Shown: piece by piece, positions 15,588 to 23,666 of the stretch | Layout of the letters: each line of letters opens with the position of its first letter | How positions within the stretch are numbered: the first letter of the stretch is position 1 | Origin: Gammaproteobacteria bacterium | GTDB lineage: Bacteria; Pseudomonadota; Gammaproteobacteria; Pseudomonadales; Cellvibrionaceae | Assembly (NCBI GenBank): GCA_021151625.1 | Contig: JAGKWY010000072.1 | Coordinates: 1 to 25,409, forward strand | Direction: 5' to 3' | DNA length: 25,409 bases | Translations under genes and position numbers: made by a program | Notes under the pieces: generated by a model | Database searches by the model: none | Seen by the model: only the letters and a program-made list of their open reading frames with translations | Told to the model about the DNA's origin: nothing

Positions 15588-16004
15588 GTGAGTTGTATGG
15601 GGTATAAGGTTTATTTACACAAATTTGAAAATGGAGATTCTGCAAGTATTCCCTATGACGAACTCGTAGGAATATTAGAAAAATATGGAGAGATTGTAGA
15701 TCGGGGTTTTGGGTTGGAGTTCATATCTAAAGTTGGCGATATTTCTGATTGCGTGTCATTAACGGGAAATTTAGACACAGGTATCACTGGAATTACATTT
15801 GATCGGCCAATTCTTAACGTAAAGTTTCCCGAAATTATTTATGAACTCTTAAGTTTACAGAACACCTGTTTTTTCGGTCCTAACCTGGAGTTTGTGCATA
15901 CACGAAGTGAAATGAATGACCACTACCCACAAGGATTGATTGAACATTTACAGGATGGCCCCAAGAAAATTGCATCACCCGCTGAAGCATGGCCACATGC
16001 ATAA
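15588..16004 (+). CDS. Small orphan protein, unknown function
   Basis: 138 residues from GTG 15588, chosen because GAGGAG ends 7 bases upstream. TTG 15585 (spacing 4) and ATG 15597 (spacing 16) are other possible starts. The sequence is polar and mixed alpha/beta ('GYKVYLHKFENGDSASIPYD', 'YGEIVDRGFGLEF', 'DTGITGITFDRPI'), with no signal peptide, membrane helix or motif that I recognise. Size and composition would suit an immunity-like or accessory protein, but no toxin is next to it. It is the third gene of the accessory row. Confidence 0.55.
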   Translation: MSCMGYKVYLHKFENGDSASIPYDELVGILEKYGEIVDRGFGLEFISKVGDISDCVSLTGNLDTGITGITFDRPILNVKFPEIIYELLSLQNTCFFGPNLEFVHTRSEMNDHYPQGLIEHLQDGPKKIASPAEAWPHA

Positions 16005-16018
16005 CGCCATTAACATCT

Positions 16019-16034
16019 TGGGCATTACTGCCCA
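16019..16034 (+). terminator. Small hairpin after the orphan gene
   Basis: TGGGC-ATTACT-GCCCA, 14 bases after the stop codon, with no T run behind it. It may be an mRNA 3' end or part of the boundary element that follows. Confidence 0.3.
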
Positions 16035-16050
16035 GCCTACATTAATGCCC

Positions 16051-16072
16051 ATTTCCGGTTATGGCCGAATTT
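16051..16072 (+). repeat. Cassette-boundary repeat, copy 3
   Basis: TTCCGGTTATGGCCGAATTT, identical to copy 1 over 20 bases, lies 48 bases after the stop of the orphan gene and just before the acetyltransferase. Its ATG (16061) gives a false upstream start for that gene. It marks the right end of the accessory region. Confidence 0.8.
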
Positions 16073-16090
16073 AACGTTCGGAAGACAATA

Positions 16091-16612
16091 ATGAAATTCA
16101 GAAAAACGACTGTGGATGATGCGCGGGGCTTACTTAATTTTTACACCGACAACCGCCAGCACCTTTCTCCCTGGGAACCGGAGCGAAGCGAAGAATTTTA
16201 TACACTCGCGTATTGGCAAGAGCAGGTAAAAAATCGTGCTGCTGAGATGCAAGAGGGAAGGGCTGCTTATTTTGTTGCGGTAGATGATGCCGGGAATGTA
16301 ATCGCGGTATGTAACCTGACCAATATTGTGCGCGGTGTTTTCCAAGCCTGTTATATGGGGTATGCCGTTGCAGAGTCTTATCAGGGAAAAGGAGTGATGA
16401 AAGCTTTATGCGAGCAGGTGGTGAATTATGCGTTTGATGAATTGCAATTAAATCGTGTGATGTCCAATTACCTGCCGCACAATACCCGTTCGGGTAATTT
16501 GCTTAAATCATTAGGGTTTGAGCAGGAGGGTTATGCCAGGCGCTATTTGAAAATTAATGGTGAATGGCAGGACCATGTGCTTGCCGCCAAAACTAATCCG
16601 TCCCTTGTCTAA
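16091..16612 (+). CDS. GNAT acetyltransferase, RimJ/RimL-like
   Basis: 173 residues from ATG 16091, which has GGAAGA 6 bases upstream. ATG 16061 lies in the repeat and is rejected. The acetyl-CoA loop YQGKGVM (about 97-103) follows the strand 'ACYMGYAVAE'. 'NYLPHNTRSGNLLKSLGFEQEGYARRYLKINGEWQDHVL' is the characteristic C-terminal half of ribosomal-protein-alanine N-acetyltransferases (RimJ, acting on S5). The family transfers acetyl groups to protein N-termini or small amines, so the exact substrate is open. Its stop overlaps the dnaE2 stop on the other strand by 4 bases, which suggests the pair is an old, native neighbourhood and the accessory DNA was inserted just upstream. Confidence 0.85.
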   Translation: MKFRKTTVDDARGLLNFYTDNRQHLSPWEPERSEEFYTLAYWQEQVKNRAAEMQEGRAAYFVAVDDAGNVIAVCNLTNIVRGVFQACYMGYAVAESYQGKGVMKALCEQVVNYAFDELQLNRVMSNYLPHNTRSGNLLKSLGFEQEGYARRYLKINGEWQDHVLAAKTNPSLV

Positions 16613-19600
16613 TGAAAATCGCGCGAGTTTACGCTGAGTGTTTTCAAGCAGTGAGTGTAGTCCTGCAAGTGGCCTGCCACTAAATGGATTACCGGTGTTT
16701 CACTATCATGTGCGTTAATTTCCAGCACACCTTTCACGACTAATAGTTGCGCATTTAATAAGGGCTCGCGAAAGTGAACCTGGGTTTGGTGCCAGACGAC
16801 TACATTGATATTTCCAGTTTCATCTTCCAGGGTTACAAAAATAGTGCCTTTTGCGGTACCGGGTCTTTGTCGGCCAGTGACCAGCCCGGCTACGCGCACA
16901 AAACGCCCGTGGCCAATGCCTGCCAGTTCGCGTTGGGTTTTACAGCGATTAAATGGTGCCTGGCTGCGCAATAACGCCATGGGGTGTGCGCGCAAACTTA
17001 AACCGATACTGGCGTAATCATCCAGCATATCTTTTTCCAGCGAGGGTGCTGGCATGCTTAATAGATCCTGTTGGTTTTCGCTCGTTTCCAATAACGCGAT
17101 GTGTGGTTTTATGGCTGCCGCCTGCCAGCGCGCTTCATGGCGATGGCCGGTGAGCTGGGCAAAAGCATCGGCGGCAGCAAGATGGCCTAAATCCGTAGCT
17201 GTGAGTGGGGTACGGCGCGAAATATTTTCCAGTGAGCTAAATGGCTTGCTGCCGCGCCAGCGCTCGATAGCCTGTGCTGCCGCAGAATCCAGCGAACGAA
17301 TTTGGCTAAAGCCCAAACGAATGGCGAGCAAAGGTTGTGGGTTGGGAAAAAAATCGGATGCTAATTTATTGGAAGTAATTTCTTCCAACTGGTTCTCGTA
17401 AACGCTGCGGTTAATATCGACTGGCAGTACCATTACGCCGTGACGCTTTGCATCCTGTAGTAATTGTGATGGCGAGTAAAAGCCCATTGGTTGGCTATTT
17501 AGCAACGCACAATAAAATGCAGCCGGGTGATGGCGTTTACACCAGGAGGAGGCATAACACAATAATGCGAAACTGGCCGAGTGGGATTCGGGGAAACCAT
17601 AACCGCCAAACCCTTTAATCTGTTCAAATAATCGCTGCGCAAAATCCAGCGAATAATTGCGCGCTAACATACCGCCAATAAAATCCTGCTCGAAGTTTTC
17701 CAGTGTGCTGTTTTTTCCCCAGCTGGCCATGGCGCGGCGCAATTCATCGGCTTTACCGCCGCTAAAACCGGCGGCAACCATAGCGAGTTTAATTGCTTGT
17801 TCCTGGAAAATAGGCACGCCCAGGGTGCGTTCCAATACCGGAATTAAATCGTCATGTTCATAAGTGACCGCAGCGGGATTTTTTCGCCGCTGCAAAAAAG
17901 GATGTACCATTCCGCCCTGAATTGGGCCGGGGCGCACAATTGCGATTTGAATTACCAGGTCATAAAAAGTGGCAGGCCGCAGGCGCGGCAACATCGACAT
18001 TTGCGCGCGCGATTCCACCTGGAACACGCCAATGCTGTCGGCCATGCGCAACATTTTGTAAGTGTCCGGGTCTTCCGCCGGAATATCTTTAATGGCCTGT
18101 ATGTGTGGTTGATAGGTTTGAATGGTTTCCAATGTTTTACGCAGCGCGGTCAGCATGCCTAATGCCAGCACATCCACTTTTAATAAGCGCATGGTTTCCA
18201 GGTCTTCTTTGTCCCATTGGATAATAGTGCGTTCAGGCATGCTGGCATTTTCAACCGGTACCAGGTCGCTGATGCGATCCTGTGCTATGACAAAGCCGCC
18301 GACATGTTGCGATAAATGCCGGGGAAAACCCTGTAATTCATTCAGCAGTTGAAAAAATAATTGCAGCATATGCCGGGAAGGTAGCGCTATTAATGGATTA
18401 TCGCTGCGTAATTGTTCATGCACTTGAGTCAAGCGCTCCTCCCATTCTGTACGCCTGTCCCACCATGCAATAGAGGTTGCTAATTGCGTGATTAGTGCGG
18501 GTTCAAATCCCAATGCTTTACCCAAATCGCGCAGCGCACTGCGGCGGCGATAGCTAATAACTGTGGCCGCGAGTGCGGCGCGTTCACGGCCATATTTTTG
18601 GTAAATATATTGAATGACTTCTTCGCGTCGCTCGTGTTCAAAATCCACATCTATGTCGGGTGGCTCATTGCGTTCTTTGGAGATGAATCGTTCAAACAGT
18701 ACATGGATTTGCCTGGGGGAAATTTCAGTGATTCCCAGGCAATAACACACTACCGAATTGGCTGCAGAGCCGCGTCCCTGGCATAGAATATTTTGCGTGC
18801 GTGCATATTGCACAATGTCGTGAACCGTTAAAAAATAAAATTCGTAACGCATTTCTTCAATGAGTTGTAATTCTTTCTTGATAATTGCGGTCACGTCTGG
18901 CGGTGTTCCCTGTGGATAGCGCTCTTGTTCACCTTGCTGTACCAAATAGCGTAAATACTGTGTGGGTGAATAACCGGCGGGAACCAGTTCCTGCGGATAC
19001 TGGTATTGCAATTCTTCCATGGAAAATTTGCATAACTCCCTAATCCGCTCTGTCTCTTGCAACAATGCAAGTGGATAGAGTTTTTCCAACTGCCCAAGCG
19101 TTTTTAAATAGGCCTCGCTATTAGCGCAGGCCTGCGTCCCCAAATCCTGTATGCGCGTGTTGAGTCGAATGGCGGTGAGTGAGTCCAGCAGCATTTTGCG
19201 TTTGCTGCTGTGCATTAATGCTTGCCCGGCCGCCACTAATGGAATGCTCCAGGTTTTTCCCAATTGCTGCCAGTTTGTAAAGTGTTGCTGTTCGCCGCTG
19301 TGTAATTGATGGTTGATTCCCAGCCATAACCGGTCTTTAAATGCGCGGGTTAGATAATCCGCGTGCAAAGAAATGGCACTTTCGTTGTTGTGGTCAACAG
19401 GTTCGCACAACCAGATAATCAAACAGTGTTGCAAGCGAAAACGCAAATCTTCCAGATGGGCCTCATAATTACCTTTATCGGCACGGCGCCGTGCAAGGGT
19501 AATAAAACCGGATAGTTCGGCGTAAGCAATGCGAGTAGGGGCGATAGCAAGTAAAGTAATACCATTAGACAATAAAAAGCGGCTGCCGATAATTAAATCA

Positions 19601-19776
19601 ATTTTATATTCTTGCGCAGCGGCAAATGCTTTTACTGTGCCAGCTAAGGAGCACTCATCGGTAATAGCGATAGCCTGGTAACCCAATTCGGCGGCGCGCG
19701 CTACCATTTCCTGCGGGTGGGATGCACCGGTTAAAAAAGTAAAATTGGTGGTGGTGTGCAACTGGGTGTAATTCAT
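16609..19776 (-). CDS. dnaE2: Error-prone DNA polymerase III alpha subunit DnaE2
   Basis: 1055 residues from ATG 19776, two bases after the imuB stop; an upstream in-frame start at 19806 would overlap imuB. An N-terminal PHP domain ('LHTTTNFTFLTGASHP', 'AITDECSLAG') is followed by the palm motif GRGSAANS (about 334) and the catalytic 'PDIDVDF' (about 373-379), with the third aspartate in 'KVDVLALG' (about 535). A helix-hairpin-helix and an OB fold ('VRVAGLVTGRQRPGTAKG') come near the end. The HxH of the PHP site is not kept, so this domain probably lacks proofreading activity. DnaE2 does translesion synthesis and induced mutagenesis with ImuA and ImuB after SOS induction. All three genes form one operon. 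Confidence 0.95.
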   Translation of the reverse strand: MNYTQLHTTTNFTFLTGASHPQEMVARAAELGYQAIAITDECSLAGTVKAFAAAQEYKIDLIIGSRFLLSNGITLLAIAPTRIAYAELSGFITLARRRADKGNYEAHLEDLRFRLQHCLIIWLCEPVDHNNESAISLHADYLTRAFKDRLWLGINHQLHSGEQQHFTNWQQLGKTWSIPLVAAGQALMHSSKRKMLLDSLTAIRLNTRIQDLGTQACANSEAYLKTLGQLEKLYPLALLQETERIRELCKFSMEELQYQYPQELVPAGYSPTQYLRYLVQQGEQERYPQGTPPDVTAIIKKELQLIEEMRYEFYFLTVHDIVQYARTQNILCQGRGSAANSVVCYCLGITEISPRQIHVLFERFISKERNEPPDIDVDFEHERREEVIQYIYQKYGRERAALAATVISYRRRSALRDLGKALGFEPALITQLATSIAWWDRRTEWEERLTQVHEQLRSDNPLIALPSRHMLQLFFQLLNELQGFPRHLSQHVGGFVIAQDRISDLVPVENASMPERTIIQWDKEDLETMRLLKVDVLALGMLTALRKTLETIQTYQPHIQAIKDIPAEDPDTYKMLRMADSIGVFQVESRAQMSMLPRLRPATFYDLVIQIAIVRPGPIQGGMVHPFLQRRKNPAAVTYEHDDLIPVLERTLGVPIFQEQAIKLAMVAAGFSGGKADELRRAMASWGKNSTLENFEQDFIGGMLARNYSLDFAQRLFEQIKGFGGYGFPESHSASFALLCYASSWCKRHHPAAFYCALLNSQPMGFYSPSQLLQDAKRHGVMVLPVDINRSVYENQLEEITSNKLASDFFPNPQPLLAIRLGFSQIRSLDSAAAQAIERWRGSKPFSSLENISRRTPLTATDLGHLAAADAFAQLTGHRHEARWQAAAIKPHIALLETSENQQDLLSMPAPSLEKDMLDDYASIGLSLRAHPMALLRSQAPFNRCKTQRELAGIGHGRFVRVAGLVTGRQRPGTAKGTIFVTLEDETGNINVVVWHQTQVHFREPLLNAQLLVVKGVLEINAHDSETPVIHLVAGHLQDYTHCLKTLSVNSRDFH

Positions 19777-19778
19777 TA

Positions 19779-21263
19779 TTAGCAAAATACTCCCTGCACA
19801 AACCAACGCTGCTGCTGTAAATCCTTAAAAACCCATAAGCGCAATCCATCGTGCCGTTGCGCTATAAAATAATCGCGTGCGCTGGGTGTGTCCCACCAGT
19901 GGGTGTGAATTCGCTCGGGGCCGGCGAGTAATTGCAGTGGGCCTCGCCAGTGTAATCCTGCGGGTGTTTGTTCAATGTGCTGTGGTGTGGCCAATAACCA
20001 TTTGGGGCGCAATGCCTGCTGCTGTTTTTCAGGTAAAACTTGCCAGGCTGTTTTTTGATAGCTGATGACGTGATTGCTGAGTTCGGGTAAATGATCATCC
20101 CGGTAGCTTATTTTATAGATGGCGCTATCACCCAGGCGCGCTTTTAATTTGGCGGTAGTTAAGGTGAAATCCTGTGTGGTTTTATAGCTATACGATTGTT
20201 GTGAAAAATCCAGTTGACCGGTTTGTGTGTGGAGGGGCGACGTAAACGGACAATGCAATTCCAGTTGATCCACCGCAAAACGAAATGCATATTGCTCTAA
20301 TTGGATGACACTTAATTCCAGCAATAAGTTTCCCTGTTGTTGCGGCGTGTCGCAATGTACACGAATAAGGTCGCGTTCCTGGTAAATACTAATTAGTTGC
20401 CATTCAATCATTTGGCATTGATGTTGACGTCGCTGTAAATGCTCCCCGAGTTTTTGCAGGAGCAAGGCGAGCGCAGGTTGTAACAGGTCCAACTGCGCAA
20501 CCGGAAACTCCATCTCTATACGTTCAATAAATTGCAGTTCCGGGTGAAACATTGGAACAGGTGCAGAAAATAAACCCGGTTGTTGCATGTCCTGGCTGAT
20601 ATCCAGCGTATCGCACAAATATTGACTGAATTCATGGCCAAAGCGTTTGGTAAAACTGCGCAGGCCACTGGTATCCAGTTGTTGCATTAGGTCGCCCAGC
20701 GAGACAAAACCGGTTTGCTGTAATGCAATGACTATGCGTGGAAACTCCTCCAGGCAAGCGAGTGGTAATGGCTGCAATTGTGCGTGAAAAACAGGGCGCA
20801 ATTGTGCGGGTGAATATTGCCGGATTTGCTGATCCAGTTGATGGATAAAATTATCGGATTGGGCTGCTGTGCTACACAGCAACCAGGCCGCTTGTGCAGT
20901 GTGCGCGATTGCACTGCGGTAGTTGTAGTAAATCTCTTCCTTCTGCAGTTGCTGCTTGATTGCATCGAGCAGTGCGGTTATGCCACCAAACAAGGTTAGG
21001 GAACGGGATATTTCCAGTTGTACGCCATGGGCGTTGGTAAACTCTGAAATATACATTTGCACATGAGGTGTAAATTGATACAACAGTTCGCATAAGCGTA
21101 TTAATTTATTTTCAATGGTTTTAGTGTCATGCGGAGTTACCGCTGGGCAATTATGTGCTGCGGGCCAATTATTAACTGCAGGATAGGTATTTACCGTACT
21201 GGCTAAACGAATAGCAAGCCACAGGCGTAGTGCCGGTGGCGATAACACACTCTTGCTGTCCAT
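19779..21263 (-). CDS. imuB: ImuB, inactive Y-family polymerase-like protein of the mutasome
   Basis: 494 residues. The N-terminus 'LRLWLAIRLAS' replaces the usual 'D-x-D-x-F' of active Y-family polymerases, as is standard for ImuB, which is catalytically dead. Y-family fingers, thumb and little-finger regions follow. 'SPLHTQTGQLDFSQQ' (about 345-359) contains QLDF at the place where ImuB proteins carry a beta-clamp binding motif, though degenerate; 'QLDLL' (about 257-261) is more likely structural. ImuB acts as the hub joining the clamp, ImuA and DnaE2. Its ATG overlaps the imuA stop by one base (TAATG), and dnaE2 begins two bases after its stop, so all are translationally coupled. Confidence 0.9.
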   Translation of the reverse strand: MDSKSVLSPPALRLWLAIRLASTVNTYPAVNNWPAAHNCPAVTPHDTKTIENKLIRLCELLYQFTPHVQMYISEFTNAHGVQLEISRSLTLFGGITALLDAIKQQLQKEEIYYNYRSAIAHTAQAAWLLCSTAAQSDNFIHQLDQQIRQYSPAQLRPVFHAQLQPLPLACLEEFPRIVIALQQTGFVSLGDLMQQLDTSGLRSFTKRFGHEFSQYLCDTLDISQDMQQPGLFSAPVPMFHPELQFIERIEMEFPVAQLDLLQPALALLLQKLGEHLQRRQHQCQMIEWQLISIYQERDLIRVHCDTPQQQGNLLLELSVIQLEQYAFRFAVDQLELHCPFTSPLHTQTGQLDFSQQSYSYKTTQDFTLTTAKLKARLGDSAIYKISYRDDHLPELSNHVISYQKTAWQVLPEKQQQALRPKWLLATPQHIEQTPAGLHWRGPLQLLAGPERIHTHWWDTPSARDYFIAQRHDGLRLWVFKDLQQQRWFVQGVFC

Positions 21264-22048
21264 TAGCGGCTCCGCAAGTGTGTAATTTTAGTTGTGTTTT
21301 TGTCGGTGGATTTTTTTGCAGTTTTTTTCAAGGTTGTTGCCGGTGTTGTTGCCGGGCGAGAATCTGGGGTTGTATCCAAATGGGCATGAGGTTGATAACC
21401 CAGCCATGCGCGCGGTAGTGGTAGTGAGATAGGGCGGTTAAGCAGTGATTGCTCGCCGCCTTTTTGTTTGGTAATGGTGACTTCTAATGTATCGGCGCTC
21501 ATACGTGTGTGCAAACGCAAATGCGCCGGTGAGTGTTGCGTACTAACACGCGCAGGGCGTAGCAACCAGTAAAGGCCAGAGCCTTCACTGCTGGCCAACA
21601 CACATTTGCGTACATCGGTGTAGTTCAAGGCTTGTTGTGGTTGCCAGGCTAATAAATGGCTGCAAGCTTTTGCACGGGCAATTTCTACAAAGGCGGCGAG
21701 GAAATCATTTTTTGCTGGTGCATTAATAATTAATAACCGATCCAGATTCAAACCAGCTTGCAATAATCCTTGTGCAAAAGGTAATGCGGGCGGGTTAATT
21801 AATATTTGTAATCCTTGCGTGCTCTTGCACAAGCTGGGCGTTAGTAAGAGCCATTCACCCTGACCAAATTCCTGCTGGCTTATTTCGATTAAACACCCAT
21901 GTGGCCAACCCTGATGTACCAAGCAAGAGTTCAGTAATGGATGGCCGGTATCTTGTCCATAATCACCTTGGACATAGGCTTTGGTGCCGCGCCAAATGTC
22001 GCCGCGCAGCAGTAATTGTTCAAGGTCCGGAGGAAGTGATTGGGTCAT
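21263..22048 (-). CDS. imuA: ImuA, RecA/SulA-like subunit of the mutasome
   Basis: 261 residues. It begins MTQSLPPDLEQLLLRGDIWRG, typical of the ImuA family in which 'D-x-x-x-x-x-x-V/I-W-R/G' is conserved. The central region ('HGCLIEISQQEFGQGEWLLLTPSL', 'INPPALPFAQGLLQAGLNLDRLLIINA') is the RecA-like core. It lacks a classic Walker A. The last about 40 residues (from about 222) are unusually rich in Thr and Lys ('PATTPATTLKKTAKKSTDKN') and probably disordered. ImuA binds ImuB and is needed for mutagenesis. It is the first gene of the operon; its ATG is 11 bases from a perfect LexA box. The start has no obvious ribosome binding site. Confidence 0.9.
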   Translation of the reverse strand: MTQSLPPDLEQLLLRGDIWRGTKAYVQGDYGQDTGHPLLNSCLVHQGWPHGCLIEISQQEFGQGEWLLLTPSLCKSTQGLQILINPPALPFAQGLLQAGLNLDRLLIINAPAKNDFLAAFVEIARAKACSHLLAWQPQQALNYTDVRKCVLASSEGSGLYWLLRPARVSTQHSPAHLRLHTRMSADTLEVTITKQKGGEQSLLNRPISLPLPRAWLGYQPHAHLDTTPDSRPATTPATTLKKTAKKSTDKNTTKITHLRSR

Positions 22049-22059
22049 GGCAAGCTAGC

Positions 22060-22083
22060 TATACTGTATTTAAATACAGTATA
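22060..22083 (-). promoter_or_regulatory. LexA operator (SOS box) of imuA-imuB-dnaE2
   Basis: CTGTATTTAAATACAG at 22064-22079 is a perfect match to the gammaproteobacterial CTGT-N8-ACAG consensus. The symmetry extends over all 24 bases from 22060 to 22083. It ends 11 bases before the imuA ATG, so LexA bound here would cover the -10 box and transcription start. Confidence 0.95.
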
Positions 22084-22108
22084 GCGCTTGGAGGCGCTGT
22101 ATAGTCAA
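22078..22108 (-). promoter_or_regulatory. Probable sigma-70 promoter of imuA
   Basis: On the minus strand, TTGACT (complement of 22103-22108) and TATACT (complement of 22078-22083) form a -35/-10 pair with a 19-base spacer, slightly long. The -10 overlaps the LexA box. The stretch 22080-22103 is a second near-palindrome (TATAGCGC ... GCGCTGTATA). Confidence 0.6.
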
Positions 22109-22173
22109 GCGGATGCTGCAGCCACTTAACACTGTTTGGTTATAAGTGAATCGGGTTTGAGCAATTCTGAAAT

Positions 22174-23457
22174 CTAGTGAATGAATTCAACAATTTTGTT
22201 GAGCAGTGCAGGGCCATTGAGTGATTTATCAAACGCGTGTTTGATGCCCAGGCTATTGCCTAATTCAAGGGTGTGTTCATCCTGCTTATCACTGACCAGC
22301 ACCAGATTGATCCCGGCAGTTTTGGGTGTGCGTGCCAGGATTTTGCACAGGTCGGCGCCCGCCGGGGAACTGGCGATATTGGTGCCGAGTAAAATTAAAT
22401 CCGGGTGTAAATCGACCGCCAACTCCAGGCATTCCGTCTGGGTTTCGGCGGTTAATAAATTGAAATGCGTTTGCAGGTGCGAAGTGAAATGGCGAATCAA
22501 GTCTGGATTGCTGTCGGCCAGCAACAGGGTTTTGTGGGTTGCCACTTCGTCTACCCAGCTGCGGTTGCGGCCCGCACGCTTGGCTTTGTAGAGGGCGCGG
22601 TCGGCATTTTTAATTAACTCTTCCAGGTCGTGGCCGGTGGTGCGCAAGCAAGTAGCACCACCAATACTGGCGGTAACATGGGAATCAGTAGGTGAGACAT
22701 CGTGGCGCATTTGCAATGCGCTAATGGCCTCGCCAATGGATTGGGCTACACACATAGCGCCTTTGGCATCAGTTTCCGGCAGAAGTACGACAAACTCTTC
22801 GCCACCGTAACGGCCCAGAATGTCGGTGGTGCGGTGCAAGCAGCTTTTAATTGCCTGGGTGACCTTTTTCAAACAGGCATCGCCTGCGGGGTGGCCATAG
22901 TGATCATTAAATAATTTGAAATGATCTACGTCGATCATCAGTGCGCTGATTGGTTGTTGATGGCGCTTCGCCAATGCCCATTGTTGCTGGGCCATTTCAT
23001 TAAAGGTGCGACGGTTATAGATGTGGGTGAGGCTGTCGAGTTGGCTGAGGGCTTCCAGTTCGGAGTTCAGCCGGCTCAATTGGTCGCGCATCTCTGCGAT
23101 CCGCTCCATAGCGCGAATTTTGGCCTTGATGATCATAAAACTGACTGGCTTGATTAGATAATCATCGCCGCCGGCTTCGATACCTTCGCGGTAATTTTCA
23201 TCCTCATTCAGCCCGGTCACAAAAATGATGGGAATCCAGTGGCCGGCCAGCCATTCGCGAATCAGGCGGGTGGTTTCAAAGCCGTTCAGGCCGGGCATTT
23301 CCACATCCATGATGATCATATCGACCGGGGTGTTTTCCAGCAGTTGCAGGGCTTCTTCGCCACTGCGGGCAACTAGTGGCTCATGGCCCGCGTCGATGAT
23401 GTAGTTGCGCATGGCGTAGCGAAGTGTTGCGCTGTCTTCAACCAGAAGGATTTTCAT
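22174..23457 (-). CDS. Response regulator REC-GGDEF-REC, diguanylate cyclase
   Basis: 427 residues. The first receiver (1-120) has D51 in 'MIIMDVEMP', the acidic pair at the start ('VEDS') and K103 in 'LIKP', so it should be phosphorylated. A short coiled coil (about 118-140) leads to a GGDEF domain with active site GGEEF (218-222), 'DVDHFKLFNDHYGH' and an inhibitory I-site RTTD (209-212), so it should make cyclic di-GMP with product feedback. A second receiver-like domain (about 309-427, 'LLLADSNPDL') has Gly (about 358) where the phosphorylated Asp should be, in 'DLILLGTN', so it is a pseudo-receiver. No histidine kinase gene is adjacent. It could control attachment or motility. Confidence 0.9.
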   Translation of the reverse strand: MKILLVEDSATLRYAMRNYIIDAGHEPLVARSGEEALQLLENTPVDMIIMDVEMPGLNGFETTRLIREWLAGHWIPIIFVTGLNEDENYREGIEAGGDDYLIKPVSFMIIKAKIRAMERIAEMRDQLSRLNSELEALSQLDSLTHIYNRRTFNEMAQQQWALAKRHQQPISALMIDVDHFKLFNDHYGHPAGDACLKKVTQAIKSCLHRTTDILGRYGGEEFVVLLPETDAKGAMCVAQSIGEAISALQMRHDVSPTDSHVTASIGGATCLRTTGHDLEELIKNADRALYKAKRAGRNRSWVDEVATHKTLLLADSNPDLIRHFTSHLQTHFNLLTAETQTECLELAVDLHPDLILLGTNIASSPAGADLCKILARTPKTAGINLVLVSDKQDEHTLELGNSLGIKHAFDKSLNGPALLNKIVEFIH

Positions 23458-23666
23458 AAAGCCGATTAAGGATTCAACGAGAAGATACGGATGATCAAAA
23501 AGTTCATCTGAGTGTAGCCAGTATTATTGTTGTCGGTGGCCAGAACCAGGTCTGGCGTCAAAATAAACATTATTTTACGTGGATGGACTTCTGCTGTCGA
23601 ACGGAATATCAGCAGCTTGCTGGATATTTATCCGCAGCGCCGCCTGGTTCACAGCGAAAGTGCGAG
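23458..23666. other. Intergenic region without a recognised gene
   Basis: 209 bases between the minus-strand ychJ-like gene and the diguanylate cyclase gene. It should hold the cyclase promoter near its left end. I see no strong terminator, repeat or RNA. Confidence 0.4.

Noticed and set aside
16001..16072. The gap after the orphan gene as a full attC site
   Set aside because: There is a hairpin and an AAC, but the ends do not fit RYYYAAC and GTTRRRY, and the other gaps in the row do not share this layout.
19779..21263. ImuB as an active DNA polymerase of the DinB type
   Set aside because: The N-terminal catalytic acidic motif is missing, and the gene lies between imuA and dnaE2, the standard place for the inactive ImuB.
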